Source: Mytilus californianus
Taxonomy: Eukaryota; Mollusca; Bivalvia; Mytilida; Mytilidae
Reading direction: 5' to 3'
DNA: 64,000 nt
Assembly: GCF_021869535.1 (NCBI RefSeq)
Contig: NW_026262668.1
Location: forward strand, 136,015,635-136,079,634
This document shows positions 53,801-64,000 of this stretch, in pieces (position 1 is the first letter of the stretch; the number at the start of each line of letters is the position of its first letter). The translations under genes and the position numbers were made by a program. Below the pieces are notes generated by a model. It made no database searches. It was not told the DNA's origin and worked only from the letters and a program-made list of their open reading frames with translations.

Positions 53801-55599
53801 TCAGGAGTTTGAGAGGAGTATTGACAGGATGTTGGTTATCTTTTACCTTATGGTAACCCTGTTCTATCAAGAGTTTGAGAGGAGTATTGACAGGAGGTTG
53901 GTTATTACCTTATGCTAACTCTGTTCTATCAGGAGTTTGAGAGGAGTATTGACAGGATGTTGGTTATCTTTTACCTTATGGTAACCCTGTTCTATCAGGA
54001 GTTTGATAGGAGTATTGACAGGAGGTTGGTTATTTTTTAATTTATGATAACCCTGTTCTATCAGGAGTTTGAGAGGAGTATTGACAGGATGTTGGTTATC
54101 TTTTACCTTATGGTAACCCTGTTCTATCAAGAGTTTGAGAGGAGTATTGACAGGAGGTTGGTTATTACCTTATGCTAACTCTGTTCTATCAGGAGTTTGA
54201 GAGGAGTATTGACAGGATGTTGGTTATCTTTTACCTTATGGTAACCCTGTTCTATCAGGAGTTTGAGAGGAATATTGACAGGATGTTGGTTATCTTTTAC
54301 CTTATGGTAACCCTGTTCTATCAGGAGTTTGAGAGGAGTATTGACAGGAGGTTGGTTATCTTTTACCTTATGGTAACCCTGTTCTATCAGGAGTTTGAGA
54401 GGAGTATTGACAGGAGGTTGGTTATCTTTTAACTTATGGTAACCCTGTTCTATCAAGAGTTTGAGAGGAGTATTGACAGGAGGTTGGTTATTACCTTATG
54501 ATAACCCTGTTCTATCAGGAGTTTGAAAGGAGTATTGACAGGAGGTTGGTTATCTTTTACCTTATGATAACCCTGTTCTACCAAGAGTTTGAGAGGAGTA
54601 TTGACAGGATGTTGGTTATCTTTTACCTTATGGTTACCCTGTTCTATCAGGAGTATTGACAGGAGGTTGGTTATCTTTTAACTTATGGTAACCCTGTTCT
54701 ACGAGGAGTTTGAGAGGAGTATTGACAGGATGTTGGTTATCTTTTACCTTATGGTACTCCTGTTCTATCAAGAGTTTGAGAGGAGTATTAACAGGAGGTT
54801 GGTTATCTTTTACCTTATGGTAACCCTGTTCTACCAAGAGTTTGAGAGGAGTATTGACAGGATGTTGGTTATCTTTTACCTTATGGTAACCCTGTTCTAT
54901 CAGGAGTTTGAGAGGAGTATTGACAGGAGGTTGGTTATCTTTTACCTGATGGTAACCCTGTTCTATCAGGAGTTTGAGAGGAGTATTGACAGGAGGTTGG
55001 TTATCTTTTACCTTATGGTAACCCTGTTCTATCAGGAGTTTGATAGGAGTATTGACAGGAGGTTGGTTATCTTTTACCTTATGGTAATCCTGTTCTGTCA
55101 AGAGTTTGAGAGGAGTATTGACAGGAGGTTGGTTATCTTTTACCTTATGGTAACCCTGTTCTATCAGGAGTTTGATAGGAGTATTGACAGGAGGTTGGTT
55201 ATTTTTTAATTTATGATAACCCTGTTCTATCAGGAGTTTGAGAGGAGTATTGACAGGATGTTGGTTATCTTTTACCTTATGGTAACCCTGTTCTATCAAG
55301 AGTTTGAGAGGAGTATTGACAGGAGGTTGGTTATTACCTTATGCTAACTCTGTTCTATCAGGAGTTTGAGAGGAGTATTGACAGGATGTTGGTTATCTTT
55401 TACCTTATGGTAACCCTGTTCTATCAGGAGTTTGATAGGAGTATTGACAGGAGGTTGGTTATCTTTTAACTTATGATAACCCTATTCTATCAGGAGTTTG
55501 ATAGGAGTATTGACAGGAGGTTGGTTATCTTTTACCTTATGGTAACCCTGTTCTATCAGGAGTTTGATAGGAGTATTGACAGGAGGTTGGTTATCTTTT

Positions 55600-58500
55600 A
55601 ACTTATGATAACCCTATTCTATCAGGAGTTTGAGAGGAGTATTGACAGGATGTTGGTTATCTTTTACCTTATGGTAACCCTGTTTTACCAAGAGTTTGAG
55701 AGGAGTATTTACAGGAGGTTGGTTATCTTTTACCTTATGCTAACTCTGTTCTATCAGGAGTTTGAGAGGAGTATTGACAGGATGTTGGTTATCTTTTACC
55801 TGATGCTAACTCTGTTCTATCAGGAGTTTGAGAGGAGTATTGACAGGATGTTGGTTATCTTTTACCTGATGGTAACCCTGTTCTACCAAGAGTTTGAGAG
55901 GAGTATTGACAGGAGGTTGGTTATCTTTTACCTAATGGTAACCCTGTTCTATCAAGAGTTTGAGAGGAGTATTGACAGAATGTTGGTTATCTTTTACCTT
56001 ATGATAACCCTGTTCTATCAGCAGTTTGAGAGGAGTATTGACAGGATGTTGGTTATCTTTTACCTTATGGTAACCCTGTTCTATCAGGAGTTTGAGAGGA
56101 GTATTGACAGGATGTTGGTTATCTTTTACCTTATGATAACCCTGTTCTATCAGGAGTTTGAGAGGAGTATTGACAGGAGGTTGGTTATTACCTTTAGCTA
56201 ACTCTGTTCTATCAGGAGTTTGAGAGGAGTATTGACAGGATGTTGGTTATCTTTTACCTTATGGTAACCCTGTTCTATCAGGAGTTTGATAGGCGTATTG
56301 ACAGGAGGTTGGTTATCTTTTACCTTATGGTAATCCTGTTCTATCAAGAGTTTGAGAGGAGTATTGTCAGGAGGTTTGTTATCTTTTACCTTTTGGTAAT
56401 CCTGTTCTATCAAGAGTTTGAGAGGAGTATTGACAGGATGTTGGTTATCTTTTACCTTATGGTAACCCTGTTCTATCAGGAGTTTGATAGGCGTATTGAC
56501 AGGAGGTTGGTTATCTTTTACCTTATGGTAATCCTGTTCTATCAAGAGTTTGAGAGGAGTATTGACAGGATGTTGGTTATCTTTTACCTTATGGTAACCC
56601 TGTTCTATCAGGAGTTTGATAGGAGTATTGACAGGAGGTTGGTTATCTTTTACCTTATGGTAACCCTGTTCTATCATGAGTTTGATAGGAGTATTGACAG
56701 GAGGTTGGTTATCTTTTACCTTATGGTAATCCTGTTCTATCAAGAGTTTGAGAGGAGTATTGACAGGAGGTTGGTTATCTTTTACCTTATGGTAACCCTG
56801 TTCTATCAGGAGTTTGATAGGAGTATTGACAGGAGGTTGGTTATCTTTTAACTTATGATAACCCTATTCTATCAGAAGTTTGAGAGGAGTATTGACAGGA
56901 TGTTGGTTATCTTTTACCTTATGGTAACCCTGTTCTACCAAGAGTTTGAGAGGAGTATTTACAGGAGGTTGGTTATTACCTTATGCTAACTCTGTTTGAT
57001 CAGGAGTTTGAGAGGAGTATTGACAGGATGTTGGTTATCTTTTACCTTATGCTAACTCTGTTCTATAAGGAGTTTGAGAGGAGTATTGACAGGATGTTGG
57101 TTATCTTTTACCTTATGGTAACCCTGTTTTACCAAGAGTTTGAGAGGAGTATTGACAGGAGGTTGGTTATCTTTTACCTTATGGTAACCCTGTTCTATCA
57201 AGAGTTTGAGAGGAGTATTGACAGAATGTTGGTTATCTTTTACCTTATGATAACCCTGTTCTATCAGGAGTTTGAGAGGAGTATTGACAGGATGTTGGTT
57301 ATCTTTTACCTTATGGTAAACCTGTTCTATCAGGAGTTTAAGAGGAGTATTGACAGGATGTTGTTTATCTTTTACCTTCTGGTAACCCTGTTCTACCAGG
57401 AGTTTGAGAGGAGTATTGACAGGATGTTGGTTATCTTTTACCTTATGATAACCCTGTTCTATCAGGAGTTTGAGAGGAGTATTGACAGGAGGTTGGTTAT
57501 CTTTTACCTTATGGTAACCCTGTTCTATCAGGAGTACTGTTTGAGAGGAGTATTGACAGGATGTTGTTTATCTTTTACCTTGTGGTAACCCTGTTCTACC
57601 AGGCGTTTGAGAGGAGTATTGACAGGAGGTTGGTTATCTTTTACCTTATGGTTACCCTGTTCGATCAGGAGTATTGACAGGAGGTTTGTTATCTTTTAAC
57701 TTATGGTAACCCTGTTCTACGAGGAGTTTGAGAGGAGTATTGACAGGATGTTGGTTATCTTTTAACTTTTGGTAACCCTGTTCTACCAAGAGTTTGAGAG
57801 GAGTATTGACAGGATGTTGGTTATCTTTTACCTTTTGGTAACCCTGTTCTATCAGGAGTTTGAGAGGAGTATTTGCAGGATGTTGGTTATCTTTTACCTT
57901 ATTGTAATCCTGTTCTATCAGGAGTTTGAGAGGAGTATTGACAGGAGGTTGGTTATCTTTTACCTTATGGTAACCCTGTTCTATCAGGAGTTTGAGAGGA
58001 GTATTGACAGGATGTTGGTTATCTTTTACCTTATGGTAACCCTGTTCTATGAGGAGTTTGATAGGAGTATTGACAGGAGGTTGGTTATCTTTTACCATAT
58101 GGTAATCCTGTTCTATCAAGAGTTTGAGAGGAGTATTGACAGGAGGTTGGTTATCTTTTACCTTATGGTAACCCTGTTCTATCAGGAGTTTGATAGGAGT
58201 ATTGACAGGAGGTTGGTTATCTTTTAATTTATGATAACCCTGTTCTATCAGGAGTTTGAGAGGAGTATTGACAGGATGTTGGTTATCTTTTAACTTATGG
58301 TAACCCTGTTCTATCAAGAGTTTGAGAGGAGTATTGACAGGAGGTTGGTTATTACCTTATGATAACCCTGTTCTATCAGGAGTTTGAAAGGAGTATTGAC
58401 AGGAGGTTGGTTATCTTTTACCTTATGATAACCCTGTTCTACCAAGAGTTTGAGAGGAGTATTGACAGGATGTTGGTTATCTTTTACCTTATGGTTACCC

Positions 58501-61500
58501 TGTTCTATCAGGAGTATTGACAGGAGGTTGGTTATCTTTTAACTTATGGTAACCCTGTTCTACGAGGAGTTTGAGAGGAGTATTGACAGGATGTTGGTTA
58601 TCTTTTACCTTATGGTACTCCTGTTCTATCAAGAGTTTGAGAGGAGTATTAACAGGAGGTTGGTTATCTTTTACCTTATGGTAACCCTGTTCTACCAAGA
58701 GTTTGAGAGGAGTATTGACAGGATGTTGGTTATCTTTTACCTTATGGTAACCCTGTTCTATCAGGAGTTTGAGAGGAGTATTGACAGGAGGTTGGTTATC
58801 TTTTACCTGATGGTAACCCTGTTCTATCAGGAGTTTGAGAGGAGTATTGACAGGATGTTGGTTATCTTTTACCTTATGGTAACCCTGTTCTATCAGGAGT
58901 TTGATAGGAGTATTGACAGGAGGTTGGTTATCTTTTACCTTATGGTAATCCTGTTCTGTCAAGAGTTTGAGAGGAGTATTGACAGGAGGTTGGTTATCTT
59001 TTACCTTATGGTAACCCTGTTCTATCAGGAGTTTGAGAGGAGTATTGACAGGATGTTGGTTATCTTTTACCTTATGGTAACCCTGTTCTATCAGGAGTTT
59101 GATAGGAGTATTGACAGGAGGTTGGTTATTTTTTAATTTATGATAACCCTGTTCTATCAGGAGTTTGAGAGGAGTATTGACAGGATGTTGGTTATCTTTT
59201 ACCTTATGGTAACCCTGTTCTATCAAGAGTTTGAGAGGAGTATTGACAGGAGGTTGGTTATTACCTTATGCTAACTCTGTTCTATCAGGAGTTTGAGAGG
59301 AGTATTGACAGGATGTTGGTTATCTTTTACCTTATGGTAACCCTGTTCTATCAGGAGTTTGAGAGGAATATTGACAGGATGTTGGTTATCTTTTACCTTA
59401 TGGTAACCCTGTTCTATCAGGAGTTTGAGAGGAGTATTGACAGGAGGTTGGTTATCTTTTACCTTATGGTAACCCTGTTCTATCAGGAGTTTGAGAGGAG
59501 TATTGACAGGAGGTTGGTTATCTTTTAACTTATGGTAACCCTGTTCTATCAAGAGTTTGAGAGGAGTATTGACAGGAGGTTGGTTATTACCTTATGATAA
59601 CCCTGTTCTATCAGGAGTTTGAAAGGAGTATTGACAGGAGGTTGGTTATCTTTTACCTTATGATAACCCTGTTCTACCAAGAGTTTGAGAGGAGTATTGA
59701 CAGGATGTTGGTTATCTTTTACCTTATGGTTACCCTGTTCTATCAGGAGTATTGACAGGAGGTTGGTTATCTTTTAACTTATGGTAACCCTGTTCTACGA
59801 GGAGTTTGAGAGGAGTATTGACAGGATGTTGGTTATCTTTTACCTTATGGTACTCCTGTTCTATCAAGAGTTTGAGAGGAGTATTAACAGGAGGTTGGTT
59901 ATCTTTTACCTTATGGTAACCCTGTTCTACCAAGAGTTTGAGAGGAGTATTGACAGGATGTTGGTTATCTTTTACCTTATGGTAACCCTGTTCTATCAGG
60001 AGTTTGAGAGGAGTATTGACAGGAGGTTGGTTATCTTTTACCTGATGGTAACCCTGTTCTATCAGGAGTTTGAGAGGAGTATTGACAGGATGTTGGTTAT
60101 CTTTTACCTTATGGTAACCCTGTTCTATCAGGAGTTTGATAGGAGTATTGACAGGAGGTTGGTTATCTTTTACCTTATGGTAATCCTGTTCTGTCAAGAG
60201 TTTGAGAGGAGTATTGACAGGAGGTTGGTTATCTTTTACCTTATGGTAACCCTGTTCTATCAGGAGTTTGATAGGAGTATTGACAGGAGGTTGGTTAATT
60301 TTTTAATTTATGATAACCCTGTTCTATCAGGAGTTTGAGAGGAGTATTGACAGGATGTTGGTTATCTTTTACCTTATGGTAACCCTGTTCTATCAAGAGT
60401 TTGAGAGGAGTATTGACAGGAGGTTGGTTATTACCTTATGCTAACTCTGTTCTATCAGGAGTTTGAGAGGAGTATTGACAGGATGTTGGTTATCTTTTAC
60501 CTTATGGTAACCCTGTTCTATCAGGAGTTTGAGAGGAATATTGACAGGATGTTGGTTATCTTTTACCTTATGGTAACCCTGTTCTATCAGGAGTTTGAGA
60601 GGAGTATTGACAGGAGGTTGGTTATCTTTTACCTTATGGTAACCCTGTTCTATCAGGAGTTTGAGAGGAGTATTGACAGGAGGTTGGTTATCTTTTACCT
60701 TATGATAACCCTGTTCTATCAGGAGTTTGAGAGGAGTATTGACAGGAGGTTGGTTATCTTTTACCTTATGCTAACTCTGTTCTATCAGGAGTTATAGAGG
60801 AGTATTGACAGGATGTTGGTTATCTTTTACCTTATGGTAACCCTGTTCTATCAGGAGTTTGAGAGGAGTATTGACAGGAGGTTGGTTATCTTTTACCTTA
60901 TGGTAACCCTGTTCCCTCAGGAGTTTGAGAGGAGTATTGACAGGATGTTGGTTATCTTTTACCTTATGGTAACCCTGTTCTACCAACAGTTTGAGAGGAG
61001 TATTGACAGGATGTTGGTTATCTTTTACCTTATGGTAACCCTGTTCTATCAGGAGTTTGAGAGGAGTATTGACAGGATGTTGGTTATCTTTTACCTTATG
61101 GTAATCCTGTTCTATCAAGAGTTTGAGAGGAGTATTGACAGGAGGTTTGTTATCTTTTACCTTTTGGTAATCCTGTTCTATCAAGAGTTTGAGAGGAGTA
61201 TTAACAGGATGTTGGTTATCTTTTACCTTATGGTAACCTTGTTCTATCAGGAGTTTGATAGGCGTATTGACAGGAGGTTGGTTATCTTTTACCTTATGGT
61301 AATCCTGTTCTATCAAGAGTTTGAGAGGAGTATTGACAGGAGGTTGGTTATCTTTTACCTTATGGTAACCCTGTTCTATCAGGAGTTTGAGAGGAGTATT
61401 GACAGGAGGTTGGTTATCTTTTACCTTATGGTAACCCTGTTCTATCAGGAGTTTGATAGGAGTATTGACAGGAGGTTGGTTATCTTTTACCTTATGATAA

Positions 61501-64000
61501 TCCTGTTCTATCAAGAGTTTGAGAGGAGTATTGACAGGAGGTTGGTTATCTTTTACCTTATGGTAACCCTGTTCTATCAGGAGTTTGATAGGAGTATTGA
61601 CAGGAGGTTGGTTATCTTTTAACTTATGATAACCCTATTCTATCAGGAGTTTGAGAGGAGTATTGACAGGATGTTGGTTATCTTTTACCTTATGGTAACC
61701 CTGTTTTACCAAGAGTTTGAGAGGAGTATTTACAGGAGGTTGGTTATTACCTTATGCTAACTCTGTTCTATCAGGAGTTTGAGAGGAGTATTGACAGGAT
61801 GTTGGTTATCTTTTACCTGATGCTAACTCTGTTCTATCAGGAGTTTGAGAGGAGTATTGACAGGATGTTGGTTATCTTTTACCTGATGGTAACCCTGTTC
61901 TACCAAGAGTTTGAGAGGAGTATTGACAGGAGGTTGGTTATCTTTTACCTAATGGTAACCCTGTTCTATCAAGAGTTTGAGAGGAGTATTGACAGAATGT
62001 TGGTTATCTTTTACCTTATGATAACCCTGTTCTATCAGCAGTTTGAGAGGAGTATTGACAGGATGTTGGTTATCTTTTACCTTATGGTAACCCTGTTCTA
62101 TCAGGAGTTTGAGAGGAGATTTGACAGGATGTTGGTTATCTTTTACCTTATGGTAACCCTGTTCTATCAGGAGTTTGAGAGGAGTATTGACAGGAGGTTG
62201 GTTATTACCTTTAGCTAACTCTGTTCTATCAGGAGTTTGAGAGGAGTATTGACAGGATGTTGGTTATCTTTTACCTTATGGTAACCCTGTTCTATCAGGA
62301 GTTTGATAGGCGTATTGACAGGAGGTTGGTTATCTTTTACCTTATGGTAATCCTGTTCTATCAAGAGTTTGAGAGGAGTATTGTCAGGAGGTTTGTTATC
62401 TTTTACCTTTTGGTAATCCTGTTCTATCAAGAGTTTGAGAGGAGTATTGACAGGATGTTGGTTATCTTTTACCTTATGGTAACCCTGTTCTATCAGGAGT
62501 TTGATAGGCGTATTGACAGGAGGTTGGTTATCTTTTACCTTATGGTAATCCTGTTCTATCAAGAGTTTGAGAGGAGTATTGACAGGATGTTGGTTATCTT
62601 TTACCTTATGGTAACCCTGTTCTATCAGGAGTTTGATAGGAGTATTGACAGGAGGTTGGTTATCTTTTACCTTATGGTAACCCTGTTCTATCATGAGTTT
62701 GATAGGAGTATTGACAGGAGGTTGGTTATCTTTTACCTTATGGTAATCCTGTTCTATCAAGAGTTTGAGAGGAGTATTGACAGGAGGTTGGTTATCTTTT
62801 ACCTTATGGTAACCCTGTTCTATCAGGAGTTTGAGAGGAGTATTGACAGGAGGTTGGTTATCTTTTAACTTATGATAACCCTATTCTATCAGAAGTTTGA
62901 GAGGAGTATTGACAGGATGTTGGTTATCTTTTACCTTATGGTAACCCTGTTCTACCAAGAGTTTGAGAGGAGTATTTACAGGAGGTTGGTTATTACCTTA
63001 TGCTAACTCTGTTTTATCAGGAGTTTGAGAGGAGTATTGACAGGATGTTGGTTATCTTTTACCTTATGCTAACTCTGTTCTATAAGGAGTTTGAGAGGAG
63101 TATTGACAGGATGTTGGTTATCTTTTACCTTATGGTAACCCTGTTCTACCAAGAGTTTGAGAGGAGTATTGACAGGAGGTTGGTTATCTTTTACCTTATG
63201 GTAACCCTGTTCTATCAAGAGTTTGAGAGGAGTATTGACAGAATGTTGGTTATCTTTTACCTTATGATAACCCTGTTCTATCAGGAGTTTGAGAGGAGTA
63301 TTGACAGGATGTTGGTTATCTTTTACCTTATGGTAAACCTGTTCTATCAGGAGTTTAAGAGGAGTATTGACAGGATGTTGTTTATCTTTTACCTTCTGGT
63401 AACCCTGTTCTACCAGGAGTTTGAGAGGAGTATTGACAGGATGTTGGTTATCTTTTACCTTATGATAACCCTGTTCTATCAGGAGTTTGAGAGGAGTATT
63501 GACAGGAGGTTGGTTATCTTTTACCTTATGGTAACCCTGTTCTATCAGGAGTACTGTTTGAGAGGAGTATTGACAGGATGTTGTTTATCTTTTACCTTAT
63601 GGTAACCCTGTTCTACCAAGAGTTTGAGAGGAGTATTGACAGGATGTTGGTTATCTTTTACCTTATGGTAACCCTGTTCTATCAGGAGTTTGAGAGGAGT
63701 ATTGACAGGAGGTTGGTTATCTTTTACCTGATGGTAACCCTGTTCTATCAGGAGTTTGAGAGGAGTATTGACAGGATGTTGGTTATCTTTTACCTTATGG
63801 TAACCCTGTTCTATCAGGAGTTTGATAGGAGTATTGACAGGAGGTTGGTTATCTTTTACCTTATGGTAATCCTGTTCTGTCAAGAGTTTGAGAGGAGTAT
63901 TGACAGGAGGTTGGTTATCTTTTACCTTATGGTAACCCTGTTCTATCAGGAGTTTGATAGGAGTATTGACAGGAGGTTGGTTAATTTTTTAATTTATGAT
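55600..64000. repeat. large higher-order block, copy 2 (open-ended)
   Basis: Near-identical to about 45.4-53.8 kb at offset +10,212 bp. It carries a few private changes such as GAGGAGATTTGACAGG near 62113 and TCTGTTTGATCAGG near 56993. The copy runs to the window end. Confidence 0.85.

Larger units (their letters stand above)
39253..64000. repeat. 66-bp satellite array with higher-order structure (~375 units, open-ended)
   Basis: Head-to-tail copies of a 66-bp unit: CTGTTCTATCAGGAGTTTGA, GAGGAGTATTGACAGGATGT, TGGTTATCTTTTACCTTATG, GTAACC. The period is exact over long runs (for example 39316 to 39382). Units differ at a few recurrent sites: GATG or GAGG, GAGAGG or GATAGG, CAGG or CAAG, AACCC or AATCC, TACC or TAAC. 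Rare length variants of 62, 55 and 71 bp break the frame. Since 66 is a multiple of three, both strands are open for hundreds of codons with a 22-residue repeat; I see no sign that these are genes. The first unit (39253) is diverged; the array continues past the window end. Confidence 0.97.

Noticed and set aside
39253-64000. CRISPR array
   Set aside because: Units are contiguous copies without unique spacers, in animal-type DNA with an intron-containing gene.
39253-64000. Apolipoprotein-like 22-residue repeat protein
   Set aside because: The 22-residue period is simply 66/3; sequence lacks the proline-punctuated amphipathic pattern on the plus strand, and frames are broken by length variants.

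Overview
The window looks like low-GC nuclear DNA from a bivalve mollusc, most probably a mussel (Mytilidae). Three things point there: one intron-split animal gene (ARL5), no operon-like gene packing, and several dispersed repeat families that I recognise from memory as typical of mussel genomes. The genus is an inference; I ran no database search.

Only one protein-coding gene can be supported. It is an ARL5-type Arf-family GTPase on the + strand, with six coding exons (13379-13424, 16152-16212, 22178-22325, 23197-23280, 32377-32528, 34327-34375). They join in frame to 179 codons plus a stop, the same length as human ARL5A/B. All G-box motifs and the N-terminal myristoylation glycine are present. 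The probable promoter and 5' UTR are at about 13140-13378, and polyadenylation signals lie downstream of 34375.

Layout. 1-1030 is a 44-bp minisatellite. 1891-11384 is a nest of mobile elements on the - strand: a tandem-repeat-rich element (tail 1891, head 11384) is split by a second copy of the same kind (3020-5606) and by a TIR transposon (7404-10848, 87-bp TIRs, 5-bp ATACT target duplication), which holds a decayed reverse-transcriptase gene. 11385-13140 is intergenic with a TIR element. 13140-34550 is ARL5, its introns swollen by MITEs, minisatellites and further nested elements (18452-20611; 27510-31073 with 27654-30268 inside it; 32694-33187). 34550-39252 is 3' flank with one more element (35338-35896). 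39253-64000 is an unbroken satellite of a 66-bp unit, roughly 375 copies, organised in nested higher-order repeats (3,148 bp, 6,017 bp and 10,212 bp spacings); it runs off the window end.

Most notable observations. (1) The 3' part of ARL5 exon 4 with its 5' splice site is tandemly copied at an exact 65-bp period, giving eight consecutive GTAAGAGCT donors. (2) A 24.7-kb higher-order satellite lies just downstream of the gene. (3) A family of elements shares one architecture: head starting TT plus a hairpin, central tandem repeats, tail with an inverted copy of the head motif and a hairpin, insertion between T and T. They are nested in one another so cleanly that the empty sites can be read from the window itself; they fit non-autonomous Helentron-type (HINE/pearl-like) elements. 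Nearly all other open frames in the window are shadows of tandem repeats whose period is a multiple of three.
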